Under the pieces are notes generated by a model that made no database searches, had not been told where the DNA came from, and saw only the letters and a list, made by a program, of their open reading frames with translations. Below, piece after piece: positions 1 through 7,820 of a DNA stretch of 18,864 nucleotides. The stretch's first letter is position 1. Each line of letters opens with the position of its first letter. The stretch lies in assembly GCA_044359155.1 (NCBI GenBank), contig JBIKMR010000059.1, positions 1-18,864 of the forward strand. Reading direction: 5' to 3'. The translations under genes and the position numbers were made by a program. The stretch comes from WGMK01 sp044359155 (lineage in GTDB: Bacteria > Hydrogenedentota > Hydrogenedentia > Hydrogenedentales > JAEUWI01).

Positions 1-1097
1 CTGGGTGCGCCGTCCTCCCGAACCGCTGCATCCAGCGCGTCTGCAAATTCGCGCACGTCACCCGCAATATAAACCACTTCGCCGAAGGCCTTCACCGAAG
101 TCATCGGCGTGCTGACCACAGGCTTCTCCGCGCTCAGGTATTCCATCAGCTTCAGCGGAAAGATGCCATTGGTCAGAGGGTTTATTCGGTAGGGAATCAT
201 CCCCACGTCGAAACCCTTCAAGTAATTCGGTAATTGCTCAATTGGCTTATTGCCCGTCAAGTATACATTGGCGCAGGTTTGAAGTCGAGTAAGGTTAACA
301 CCCGCTAGCGCTGGGCCTACCAGAACAAAGAACCAATCAGGCCGCGCCTGGGCCAGCCCAAAGAGCAGCTCCTCGTCGAATCGGGCGGGGTCCATCACCC
401 CCACAAACCCGGCAATGGGGCGGGGAATCTTGGCGAATTCTTCGGGGAGGGGCATGGCCGGGTCGGCTGCTTGGGCGAAGTGCTCGAAGTCCGCACCATG
501 CGGCACGAGCACATGCCGTGGGTTCCACGCCAAATGGCTCTCCTGAATGGCCTCGGTGCTGGGGAACACGATATCGGCGGCGCGCGTCAGGCGCTCCTCT
601 TCCCAGCGCACCAGCCGCCGCCCGTGCTCGTTGGTGATGTAGCCCTCCCACACGTCGGCGATGTCGTAGACATGCAGCGCGTGGGAGAGGAAGTCGATGG
701 CCTCGCCGTGGAGTATCGAGTAGTTCCAGAGGATGGGGTCTTTGAAGCCCAATTGTTTCATCACGCGCTTCAACTGCGCGGCCAACAAGCGACCATTCAA
801 CCGCAGCGCGCGGCTGGCAATCGGCAGAGGAATGCCACCCGTGGGCAAGAAGCAGTGGGGGGGATGGAACACATGCAGCCCCGGCTGCACCTCCTGCACG
901 GGGTCGCCCTGCCACAGCCCCTCGCCTTTGGCGCTGGGCGGTTTGAGCAGATAGAGAAACGAACGTGGCTGGTCCACATAGAGCACACGGTTGTCTTGAG
1001 CAAGGCGGGACATCACCTGTTGGGGCGTGGACCAACTGCCGTGCCAGTCCGCGAAAGAGAGGCAAACGATATCGCGTCCCTTGAGGATGGCGCTCAA
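1..1097 (-). CDS. GT4-type glycosyltransferase, C-terminus off the window edge
   Basis: The minus strand from 1097 stays open for 365 codons to the edge, so the C-terminus is missing. The protein has the two-domain layout of GT4 (group 1) glycosyltransferases, which move a sugar from a nucleotide donor to an acceptor. Visible parts are an N-terminal Rossmann half starting near 'GRDIVCLSFADWHGSW', the interdomain 'VPHGADFEHF', the C-domain opener 'IAGFVGVMD', and 'FPLKLMEYLSAEKPVVSTP', which carries the donor-binding glutamate. The best start is TTG at 1097; it shares bases with the flippase TGA stop (TTGA), and GGAAG lies just upstream, implying translational coupling. Downstream of a glycosylphosphotransferase and a flippase, it probably adds a sugar to lipid-linked surface polysaccharide. 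Donor and acceptor cannot be read from sequence. Confidence 0.88.
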   Translation of the reverse strand, partial: MSAILKGRDIVCLSFADWHGSWSTPQQVMSRLAQDNRVLYVDQPRSFLYLLKPPSAKGEGLWQGDPVQEVQPGLHVFHPPHCFLPTGGIPLPIASRALRLNGRLLAAQLKRVMKQLGFKDPILWNYSILHGEAIDFLSHALHVYDIADVWEGYITNEHGRRLVRWEEERLTRAADIVFPSTEAIQESHLAWNPRHVLVPHGADFEHFAQAADPAMPLPEEFAKIPRPIAGFVGVMDPARFDEELLFGLAQARPDWFFVLVGPALAGVNLTRLQTCANVYLTGNKPIEQLPNYLKGFDVGMIPYRINPLTNGIFPLKLMEYLSAEKPVVSTPMTSVKAFGEVVYIAGDVREFADALDAAVREDGAP

Positions 1098-2452
1098 CCG
1101 GCTTCTTCCGCGTCTTCGGCGTTCGTCATCTGCCGAACGATGTGGTGGGCAGTTAGGTAGAGCGCGACCGAAGAAGCGCCGCGCGCGCCCGCCATCACAA
1201 TGGCCATGCCCCATGCACCATAGGTGGGGATCACGAGGATGGCCAGCAGGATGGTGAGGACTAGACGAGAGCCCTCAAAGGCTGCAACGATGCCCGAGCG
1301 TCCAAGCGAATAAAGCGCGGTGACCGGCGGGGCCGCCATCAGCGCCACGATAACGCCAAGGATCAATATCGAGTAATACGCCTCGACACCCGCGTAGCCC
1401 GGCCCCAGCGCCACTTCCCGAAAGTACGGCATGATAGGGATAGAGACTGCCAGCGGCAGGCAGAACAGCAGCGAGGGGATGCGAAAATGCCCGATGAAGG
1501 CGCGCAGTTCTCCCGCGCTTTTCAGTTGGCTGGCCTTGGGCAGCAGCACGTTGTAGAACGTGAGCAGCACCAGCTCGCCCGCCAGCACAATGCTGACCGC
1601 CGCGCTGTATCGCCCCAGCGTTTCCAGGCTAATGCCAAAGGCGGAAACGTTTAGCAGGATTACGTCGAGCCGCTGCGTGAGCGTGGTAAACAGCGTGGCC
1701 AGCAGCACCCACTTGCCAAAGCTCAACAGCTCGCGGATCACCGGCATACTGGTGCGCGCAAGGAATACCGCACGCGGAATCATGGTGTAGGAAATCAGCA
1801 ACATGCACAGCGGCGCCAGCACGTAGGCCACCAAGAACCACAGTACCGTGTGGCTGGCGAAGCCAATCAGCCCCAGCACCAGCCCTAGCCGCAGCAGCGC
1901 GCTGCAAAACTCGAAGCCGGAATATTCCGTGAAGCGCTGGTACACCTGAAAGTAGGCCTGGCTGAATCCCCAAAGCGACACGATCCCACCGCCGAGGAAG
2001 GCGGTCATCACGTAATAATAACGTACCGCATTGGGGTCGTCTGCACGCCAGAGAAAAAGCCCCTGAAGGATGGGGCGCACCAGCAGCACGGAGAGCACAA
2101 TGGTCAACACGAAGAGCAGAATCTTGAGCAGCAGCACGGCCTTGAAATAAGGCAGCACCTCGTGGCTGCCATCGTCTGCGCGGCGGGCCGCAAAGCGCAC
2201 CAACGTGGTGTCGATGGCAGGGCCGGTAAGCCCAGCCACAATCGTCATGATCGAGAAGAGCAGGTAGAACTTGCCGAAGTCTGCATCGCCCAATTGGCGC
2301 GCCACCAGCACATTGCACAAGAAGGCCGCCGCCGCCGCCATGCTGCGCGCGCCGAGGACAGACACAATCGCCGCGAACCACGAGTAGAAGTGGAATCGAT
2401 GCTGTGCCGCATCGGGTGCAAGGCCCTGCGCGGGTGGGGTGGGGTCCTGCAA
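1094..2452 (-). CDS. Wzx-type polysaccharide flippase (oligosaccharide translocase)
   Basis: A 452-residue, very hydrophobic protein with about 12 predicted membrane segments and the family-typical opening 'ARQLGDADFGKFYLLFSI' (residues 51-68). Members of this MATE/MOP superfamily flip undecaprenyl-linked repeat units across the inner membrane. Length fits Wzx proteins (about 400-500 residues). The reading frame is open far upstream into the preceding gene, but that part is arginine/proline-rich and lacks membrane character. I therefore place the start at TTG 2452, 15 nt after the preceding stop. No other ATG, GTG or TTG occurs before the first helix, and the purine stretch upstream is too close to be an ideal Shine-Dalgarno, so the exact start is uncertain. 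It sits between the glycosylphosphotransferase and the glycosyltransferase, overlapping the latter by 4 nt. Confidence 0.88.
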   Translation of the reverse strand: MQDPTPPAQGLAPDAAQHRFHFYSWFAAIVSVLGARSMAAAAAFLCNVLVARQLGDADFGKFYLLFSIMTIVAGLTGPAIDTTLVRFAARRADDGSHEVLPYFKAVLLLKILLFVLTIVLSVLLVRPILQGLFLWRADDPNAVRYYYVMTAFLGGGIVSLWGFSQAYFQVYQRFTEYSGFEFCSALLRLGLVLGLIGFASHTVLWFLVAYVLAPLCMLLISYTMIPRAVFLARTSMPVIRELLSFGKWVLLATLFTTLTQRLDVILLNVSAFGISLETLGRYSAAVSIVLAGELVLLTFYNVLLPKASQLKSAGELRAFIGHFRIPSLLFCLPLAVSIPIMPYFREVALGPGYAGVEAYYSILILGVIVALMAAPPVTALYSLGRSGIVAAFEGSRLVLTILLAILVIPTYGAWGMAIVMAGARGASSVALYLTAHHIVRQMTNAEDAEEAG

Positions 2453-2466
2453 TCCCTGCGCCCCGT

Positions 2467-3888
2467 CTAGTAGGCGCCCCGCCCCTTGAGGACGGCGGGT
2501 ATCGTGTTGAGCAATATCTTGAACACCAGCGCTATCGACCACTGGTCGATGTAGTACAAGTCCAGGTCCACCGTTTCCTTGAAGGAAAGCGAACTGCGCC
2601 CACTCACCTGCGAGAGACCGGTCAGCCCCGGCTTCACGCTCAGGCGGCGGCGCTGGTTCCACGAGTATTGGCTCACTTCCTGCGGCAGGGCAGGACGCGG
2701 CCCCACCAGGCTCATCTCGCCGGAGAGCACGTTGATCAACTGCGGCAACTCGTCGATGCTGTACTTACGAATGATGCGCCCCACACGCGTCACGCGCGGG
2801 TCCTGCGCCATCTTAAACATCGCCCCCTGCACCTCGTTGAATTTCTCCAGCTTGGCGCGCAGCTCCTCCGCGTTGGTCACCATCGAGCGGAACTTAATCA
2901 TGCGGAAGCGGCGACGGTTCAGCCCCACGCGTTCCTGCTTGAAGAACACGGGCCCCTTCGAGTCCAGCTTGATGGCGATGGCCGTGCCGATGAGTAGCGG
3001 CGAGAGCGCCAGTAAGGCAGTCGCCGACACGAGGATGTCCACCCCGCGTTGCAGAATAAGCTGCGGTTGCTGTTCGGGCACTGTGGACAACGCGAGGATC
3101 GGTATTCCCTCCAGCCGGTGGTAACGGCTGGTGGCCAGCCTCAGGGGGAACAGGTCCGCAATCATGCGCACGCTTACGCCCACGCCCTCGCACAAGTGCG
3201 CCATCCGCTGGATGGTCTCATAGCGCGAACGCACCGGCAGGCAGATGTACACCTCGTCAATCACCTGTTTGATCAGCACTTCTTCCAGCGCGTCAAACTT
3301 GCCAAGGTACGCGGTGTTGAATTTCTCCAGTCGGCGGCAGCGCTCGGGCTCGTCCTCCAACATCCCCGCCACGCGGTAGCCGTAATAGGGATGGCTGAGG
3401 ATCACCTCGACCAACTCGTGCGTGCGCTCGTTCACGCCGATGATGAGCACCTGCCGCTCGTTGCGCCCGTGGGTGCGCAGAGACCGCAACAGCACCTGGA
3501 GCACCACGCGGAACAGGCCAAGAAAGCCGAGGCTCAACAACCCGAAGTAGGAGATAAAGCTGGGCTCCGCGCCGCGCGGAGTGTAGAACGCAATGAAGAA
3601 GCCCGTGACTATCAGCGAAGCCAACACGCCTTTGCTGATGTCGAAGAGCAGCGACAGCAGGCTGTCCCTGCGGCGCGATATATAGAGGTAGCTGCGCATG
3701 GCGGCCACCGGCCAGCACACGCCATACACCACGGCATACTGCCAGCGCTCCAGCAACACGTCCATCGGAAGCGTGATAGAGCGCGACTGCACCCAGCAGG
3801 CCAGCGTATAGGCCACTGCAATGCACGCAATGTCGCAAGCCAGCAACACCGACACGCGAAGCGAACTGTAATTCGTCCTGACTCCCAC
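2467..3888 (-). CDS. polyprenyl-phosphate glycosylphosphotransferase (WbaP/WcaJ-like)
   Basis: A 473-residue initiating enzyme for exopolysaccharide synthesis. It moves a sugar-1-phosphate from a nucleotide sugar to undecaprenyl phosphate at the inner membrane. N-terminal membrane segments lie near residues 12-32, 49-66, 88-104 and 113-135. A Rossmann-like region follows ('RQVLIIGVNERTHELV', 146-160). The bacterial sugar-transferase domain starts near 280 and contains 'KFRSM' (332-336), 'DELPQLINVLSGEMSLVGPR' (379-398, with the Asp-Glu catalytic pair), 'KPGLTGLSQVSGRSS' (419-433) and 'LDLYYIDQWS'. Length matches full-size family members with the N-terminal domain. The start is GTG at 3888, with AGGA about 8 nt upstream. 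It lies 33 nt after the hydrolase gene on the same strand. The sugar transferred is not predictable. Confidence 0.95.
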   Translation of the reverse strand: MGVRTNYSSLRVSVLLACDIACIAVAYTLACWVQSRSITLPMDVLLERWQYAVVYGVCWPVAAMRSYLYISRRRDSLLSLLFDISKGVLASLIVTGFFIAFYTPRGAEPSFISYFGLLSLGFLGLFRVVLQVLLRSLRTHGRNERQVLIIGVNERTHELVEVILSHPYYGYRVAGMLEDEPERCRRLEKFNTAYLGKFDALEEVLIKQVIDEVYICLPVRSRYETIQRMAHLCEGVGVSVRMIADLFPLRLATSRYHRLEGIPILALSTVPEQQPQLILQRGVDILVSATALLALSPLLIGTAIAIKLDSKGPVFFKQERVGLNRRRFRMIKFRSMVTNAEELRAKLEKFNEVQGAMFKMAQDPRVTRVGRIIRKYSIDELPQLINVLSGEMSLVGPRPALPQEVSQYSWNQRRRLSVKPGLTGLSQVSGRSSLSFKETVDLDLYYIDQWSIALVFKILLNTIPAVLKGRGAY

Positions 3889-3921
3889 GGAAAGTCCTAT
3901 CTATTCCCAAAGCCACGCGGG

Positions 3922-4746
3922 CTAAAGCTTGCTCTCAAACCACGCCACCACGGCTTGCTTCACCGCCGCCGCGTCCGTGTCGTTCATCAATTCATGAAAG
4001 CCATCGTCATAAGCCTTGAAGGTTTTGTCCGTGCTGGCAATCTCACGATACAGAAACTCGCTTCCGCCAAACGGCGCGAGCCGGTCCTTCTTGCCATGCA
4101 TGATGTACACCGGCAGGTCGATCCGCTTCGCATTCTCGCGGGCCGCAGCCACGGCGTTGGTAATCTCCGCGCCGCTCCGCGCCACAATGGGCACATTGCC
4201 GTTCAGCGGGTCCGCCATGTATTCCTTCACCACCTCGGGAATGCGCGACACCGCAGCCGCCTCAAGCTTCGCCACGGGTAACCCCGGGGCCACGCTGCTC
4301 AACACCCCCGCCAATGCCAGCAGCACCGGCGAAGTGGGGGGCAGTTCCATCAACGGACTGCTAAACACCACCGCACGAGGGCGGAAGGAGCGCGTCTCCA
4401 GGTAACGGGTGAACACCAACCCGCCCATGCTGTGCGCCAACACGAACACCGGCAGGCTCCCAAGGCTCGGCTTCACGTGTTTCAGATACGCGTCCAGATC
4501 ATTCAGCAAATAATCGAAACGCTCGATGTACCCCTTCTTTCCGGGGGACCGGCCATGTGCGCGCTGGTCGTAGGAGAATACTGAGAAGCCTGCGGCGTTC
4601 AGCGTCTCAGCCACATGGTCGTAGCGGGCGCAATGCTCTTGGTATCCGTGGACAATGATGACATTCGCACGCGGCGCAGGCGCAGGCCAGCGCCGTTCGT
4701 AGAAACCTGGCAGGTCTCCAGATTGGAATGTTGTCTCGCCAATCAT
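3922..4746 (-). CDS. alpha/beta hydrolase, monoacylglycerol lipase-like
   Basis: A 274-residue alpha/beta hydrolase of the serine aminopeptidase S33 / monoacylglycerol lipase type. The triad is readable: nucleophile Ser106 in 'LAHSMGGL', Asp221 in 'HGKKDRLAP', and His251 in 'DGFHELMND'. The oxyanion-side 'VHGYQEH' is at 32-38 and the conserved 'YDQRAHGRS' at 59-67. There is no signal peptide, so it should act in the cytoplasm. The open frame extends to 4791 inside the upstream gene, but ATG 4746 has an ideal GGAGG about 7 nt before it and is clearly the start. It is 19 nt behind the upstream gene and 33 nt ahead of the glycosylphosphotransferase, so probably cotranscribed. Substrate is likely a lipid or small ester; its link to polysaccharide synthesis is unknown. 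Confidence 0.9.
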   Translation of the reverse strand: MIGETTFQSGDLPGFYERRWPAPAPRANVIIVHGYQEHCARYDHVAETLNAAGFSVFSYDQRAHGRSPGKKGYIERFDYLLNDLDAYLKHVKPSLGSLPVFVLAHSMGGLVFTRYLETRSFRPRAVVFSSPLMELPPTSPVLLALAGVLSSVAPGLPVAKLEAAAVSRIPEVVKEYMADPLNGNVPIVARSGAEITNAVAAARENAKRIDLPVYIMHGKKDRLAPFGGSEFLYREIASTDKTFKAYDDGFHELMNDTDAAAVKQAVVAWFESKL

Positions 4747-4765
4747 CTGCTGTCCTCCACCTTCG

Positions 4766-7024
4766 CTAATACTTGTCCCGCAAAGCGCCAAGCGCCTTTA
4801 CCGTGTCCGCCTTCAGCGCATGGCAGTCCTCGATAATATCTGCTGCGTGCCCGCGCCGCATCTTCAGCCGCAACTGGTTCAGCCGTTGCGACAACACCAG
4901 CACCTCCGTGCCGCGTTCATGCGCCTCATCCACCCGCCCCCGGTCATACAGCCAGCACAGCGCGCCATCGCACCCGCATAGCGCGGCGCTAATCTCATAG
5001 ATGGCGCTGCGCGCCTCGACCAGCGGGCCGGGCGTGTAGAGCATGTTGGTCATCCGGTCGCGCGCGCGCTTGGCGGATTGCAGGTCGTCAATCGGTCGGC
5101 CCAAGCCAATACGTTGAATCATGTCGCGCGGCTCGCTGATGTCCAGATCGTAGCGCCGTGCCAGCCCCATCTCCAGTCCCAAGCGGCGGCGGTCGTCTTC
5201 AATCAATGCGGCAATCACCCGGTCCCGCTCGCGCACGGCCACGTCTTCCGGGGCGAACATGATCATCTGCCCCTGCCCGGGGAACATTTCGAGGTGGCGG
5301 AAGCGCGGCGTGGGTCTCCACTCCCGGCTGCGCACAAAGTCCGTCATGTCATAGGCTTCCTGCCCAAACGGTATCTCTGCGGGGATTTCGATGTTTACCC
5401 CGGTCACCTCGTTGATGTCGTTGTTGATGACATACAGGATGCCGAAGTCTTCGCCATGCAGCCACGTCCACGTGACAGGACTCAACCCCTCGGGCAGGCG
5501 CGAATTGGGGTGCGGCTGCACCGAGAACTTGATGTTCGGCACCCAGAAATCGCCGGGCCGCGTGTGCAGCAGCAGGTTGGCCAAGCCGTTGAAGCGCTCA
5601 ACGCGGTGCGACAATTCAATCCACAAATCGCTGAACGTGAGGAACGGCCCCGTGAGGCTGCGCTTAAACGGACCCTCCACCCAGATCGGCACGTTGTGAT
5701 AGCTGTAGGTGAACCAGCCGCGCGCCCCGTTGCCGAAGGCGTGGTTGATCATCAGTCGCATTTCGGGGCAAGTGTTCCAGCGCGGCGTGCCGGTGGCGTA
5801 GATATACGCCGGGGCAGTCACCCAGAATTGCTGTCCCCGCCCCAGCGGCGCATGCGTGCGCACGCATTCTCCAAGCTGCCACGGGTCACCCGACTTGAAG
5901 TACGACAACCCCGACACCGCAAAGTGCGGCGAAAACAGTGCCATGGAATTCGGGTCGCGCGTCAGCGCCGCCAGCGGATGCGATTCATCCGCGTCTTCAA
6001 ACAGGCTCTTCGCCTTGCAGTGCGCCTCGAAGGCGTGCTCGGGCGGCTCGCTCTCCAGGCACCATGCCAACAGCGCGTCGGACTCCGCGTGCGGACGCAC
6101 ATAGCGCTCGACCAAATCCTCGCCGTTGGCGAGTATAGTCTCCGCGCTCCAGTTGAGAATCGGTATCACCCGCAGCCCATAGCTTGCGGCAAGGCCCAGC
6201 AGCTCCGTCGTCTCCGTCACGGTCAGCTCGTCCACGTGCTCCACTTGCAGGCAATTGTGGTGGCCCCGTGCAATGTCCTCCATCGCCAGCCGCCAATAAT
6301 CGCGGAAGGGCATCTCCATCAGCGTCGCCATCTGGCGCCCCACGCGCGCGCTCACGCTCACCCCCAGCGGCACGAAGTTGTCCAGCAGGGGATAGTGCTT
6401 GGGGAACATGCTCGGGCGGCCCAGCCGGGTAGCGTCCTTGCGCACCGCCTCGGACTCTGCCGGGGTTAGCGCGCGGAATCGGATGGACTTGATCTCCCAT
6501 TCCTGCGTCTCGCGCGCCACGGCATAAAGCCGCAACGTCAGCCCGGTCACCGTGGCGGGAAATCCCCGGTGCTGCATCAGGCGCCCCACCGTTGTCCATT
6601 CGCGCTCCGGCTGGAGCCCGTCCAGGTGTTGCCCACCGGGGTAATACCACTGCCACGCCGGGCGGCAATGATCCGTGCGGCAGCGATACGTGATCTCGAT
6701 AATGGGGTAGCGCGTGGCGTCGATGGGGAACAGCGAACCCGGATCGCCCGCCTTGTTTGTCAACGGAACCCAAAAGCTAGGGTCCTTCGGACCGGTGGCA
6801 TCCATCTGCCGCACCCGCCGGAAATCCCCCGAGAACAACGCCCCCTCCGGCGTGCGCTCGCACTCCGCAGGAATATGCCGCCACTCCGGGTCCCGGTCAT
6901 CGTCCTCCGTGGCCCAGCGCAGCAAATGCTCCGACCCGATCTCCACCGCATCCACCCGGGCGATTTCGCCCCGGTCAGCCGTGTACAACAGCGAGCGCAA
7001 GTATCCCGAGTATTCGTACTTCAT
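4766..7024 (-). CDS. uncharacterised 752-aa protein with glycoside-hydrolase-like central region
   Basis: I do not recognise a named family. Three regions can be seen. Residues 1 to about 190 look beta-rich and CBM-like. Residues 210-490 read like a TIM barrel of a glycoside hydrolase: 'GLRVIPILNWSAET' (283-296), 'WCLESEPPEH' (321-330, acidic residues where clan GH-A enzymes often place catalytic ones), 'FWVTAPAYIYATGTP' and 'GARGWFTYSYHNVPIWVEG' (433-451). A beta region follows to about 590, then a charged helical tail to 752. There is no obvious signal peptide. ATG 7024 is chosen because upstream in-frame sequence overlaps the divergent hicB and looks non-coding; the Shine-Dalgarno is weak (GGGGAG is far away). 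It heads the minus-strand operon. Glycan binding or hydrolysis is an inference. Confidence 0.75.
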   Translation of the reverse strand: MKYEYSGYLRSLLYTADRGEIARVDAVEIGSEHLLRWATEDDDRDPEWRHIPAECERTPEGALFSGDFRRVRQMDATGPKDPSFWVPLTNKAGDPGSLFPIDATRYPIIEITYRCRTDHCRPAWQWYYPGGQHLDGLQPEREWTTVGRLMQHRGFPATVTGLTLRLYAVARETQEWEIKSIRFRALTPAESEAVRKDATRLGRPSMFPKHYPLLDNFVPLGVSVSARVGRQMATLMEMPFRDYWRLAMEDIARGHHNCLQVEHVDELTVTETTELLGLAASYGLRVIPILNWSAETILANGEDLVERYVRPHAESDALLAWCLESEPPEHAFEAHCKAKSLFEDADESHPLAALTRDPNSMALFSPHFAVSGLSYFKSGDPWQLGECVRTHAPLGRGQQFWVTAPAYIYATGTPRWNTCPEMRLMINHAFGNGARGWFTYSYHNVPIWVEGPFKRSLTGPFLTFSDLWIELSHRVERFNGLANLLLHTRPGDFWVPNIKFSVQPHPNSRLPEGLSPVTWTWLHGEDFGILYVINNDINEVTGVNIEIPAEIPFGQEAYDMTDFVRSREWRPTPRFRHLEMFPGQGQMIMFAPEDVAVRERDRVIAALIEDDRRRLGLEMGLARRYDLDISEPRDMIQRIGLGRPIDDLQSAKRARDRMTNMLYTPGPLVEARSAIYEISAALCGCDGALCWLYDRGRVDEAHERGTEVLVLSQRLNQLRLKMRRGHAADIIEDCHALKADTVKALGALRDKY

Positions 7025-7070
7025 CGGTGCAAACAGCCTGCTCCCCTGCGCGGCAACCCGCCGCCCCGCG

Positions 7071-7099
7071 AGTGTACCCGCCCCAATCCTGCGTTGCAA
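7071..7099 (-). promoter_or_regulatory. putative sigma70-type promoter for the 7024-to-1 operon
   Basis: Read on the minus strand: TTGCAA (7099-7094), a 17-nt spacer, then TACACT (7076-7071). Each box matches the consensus at 4 of 6 positions with ideal spacing. Transcription would start near 7064, leaving an untranslated leader of about 40 nt before ATG 7024. Confidence 0.5.
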
Positions 7100-7125
7100 T
7101 GAGGGGGCGCGGGCATGGCCTGCCG

Positions 7126-7154
7126 TTGACACTCTGCGGGAGGTGGCGTATTCT
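7126..7154 (+). promoter_or_regulatory. sigma70-type promoter for the hicB-like gene
   Basis: TTGACA (7126-7131), exactly 17 nt, then TATTCT (7149-7154). The -35 is a perfect consensus match. The start point would be near 7161, about 24 nt before ATG 7185. It lies back to back with the minus-strand promoter at 7071-7099. Confidence 0.65.
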
Positions 7155-7184
7155 GCACTCGGTACACAAGGACGCAAGAAGAAT

Positions 7185-7433
7185 ATGCTCCGAACCTTTA
7201 TCCAGGCGGCCATGCAGCAGGCCCACTACGAACTCATTGATCAACCAGGCACGCCCTACTATGGCGAAGTTCCCGGACTTCAGGGTGTGATGGCTACTGG
7301 CGAAAGCCTTGAAGAATGTCGCGTCAACCTTGAAGACGCACTGGATGCATGGCTGGTCCTTGGTCTTCAACTCGGACACGCCATCCCGGAGATTGACGGC
7401 ATCAAGCTCGAACGGCTTCAAGTCGCCAGCTGA
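7185..7433 (+). CDS. hicB: HicB-family antitoxin-like protein, solitary
   Basis: An 82-residue protein with the HicB fold signature: 'MLRTFIQAAMQQAHYEL' at the start, then 'YYGEVPGLQGVMATGESLEE' (25-44) and the helix 'CRVNLEDALDAWLVLGL' (45-61). HicB proteins neutralise the HicA mRNA interferase and usually repress their own operon. The short subtype with this N-terminus has only the partial RNase H-like fold and no obvious C-terminal DNA-binding domain. ATG 7185 is preceded by AAGAAG and by a clear promoter. No HicA-like double-stranded-RNA-binding domain is found on either strand nearby; the next 387 nt hold only a palindromic repeat and the ABC-F promoter. It may be an orphan, or its partner may have been lost. 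Confidence 0.82.
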   Translation: MLRTFIQAAMQQAHYELIDQPGTPYYGEVPGLQGVMATGESLEECRVNLEDALDAWLVLGLQLGHAIPEIDGIKLERLQVAS

Positions 7434-7508
7434 TTCTCGTTACACCGGAGGACCGGGGGCTATTGTGTAACAAGGTGGTTCGGGTCGGAGCGCTGCAACG
7501 AGTGATGT

Positions 7509-7722
7509 CCTCTTTAGCGCCAACGGCGCGACACAGCGTAGCCTAGGGTGCAGCGAAGCGGAAGCCTAGGTACTGTGCACCACCTAAACTTTGAACCCTG
7601 AAGGGGTGAAACAGTCTGTGTCGCCCCTTCAGGGCTGAACCTCTTTCTTACCCCTTACCTAGGGTTCCGCTTCGCTGCACTCTAGGCTACGCTGTGTCGC
7701 ACCTACGGTGCTAGAGAAAGGC
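7509..7722. repeat. ~200-bp palindromic repeat element
   Basis: Two outer arms, 7528-7572 and 7656-7700, are reverse complements at 43 of 45 positions. Two inner arms, 7591-7614 and 7616-7639, match at 20 of 24. Both pairs share a centre at about 7614-7615, and weaker symmetry ('tagcgcc' against 'tagcacc') extends to about 7509 and 7722. The string gcgacacag recurs in inner and outer arms. There is no reading frame of interest and no transposase. It fills most of the 387-nt gap between hicB (7433) and the ABC-F gene (7821); the rest holds only the ABC-F promoter motif. From memory, palindromes with near-identical wording are scattered in planctomycete/verrucomicrobial genomes; I read it as a MITE- or REP-like dispersed repeat. 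It could act as a bidirectional terminator. Confidence 0.85.
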
Positions 7723-7776
7723 TAACTTGCTGCCTTTTGGAGTTACTAATCGGTTCACCATCCCCGCCTGCCCCGC

Positions 7777-7788
7777 TTGTGGTATCCT
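7777..7788 (+). promoter_or_regulatory. putative -10 region (TTGTGGTATCCT) of the ABC-F gene
   Basis: TATCCT at 7783-7788, preceded by TTGTGG, sits 32 nt before ATG 7821, a plausible -10 and leader length. No good -35 lies at 16-18 nt. The same 12-mer, with one change, lies upstream of the oxidoreductase gene at 15615-15626, which supports a real promoter element. Confidence 0.45.
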
Positions 7789-7820
7789 TGCGGCCACGCA
7801 GTATCAGGAACCCCCTCCCC

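Noticed and set aside
2453..2662. N-terminal extension of the flippase to 2662
   Set aside because: The extra residues overlap the glycosylphosphotransferase's conserved C-terminus in another frame, and are hydrophilic Arg/Pro/Gly-rich with no relation to Wzx proteins.
3049..4281. 410-codon plus-strand frame across the hydrolase and glycosylphosphotransferase genes
   Set aside because: It spans two real genes and their intergenic gap, is His/Arg/Gln-rich, and has no domain.
5078..6469. 463-codon plus-strand frame opposite the 752-aa protein
   Set aside because: Antisense shadow; Arg/His-rich with no family features.
7025..7213. N-terminal extension of the 752-aa protein to 7213
   Set aside because: It would cover the promoters and the start of hicB on the opposite strand and shows low-quality sequence; ATG 7024 is a simpler start.
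7434..7508. Remnant hicA after hicB
   Set aside because: Frames read here show no HicA-like residues such as the conserved glycine-histidine segment; it looks non-coding.
7509..7722. CRISPR or tandem-repeat array
   Set aside because: The repeat units are inverted about one centre, with no regular direct repeats or spacers.
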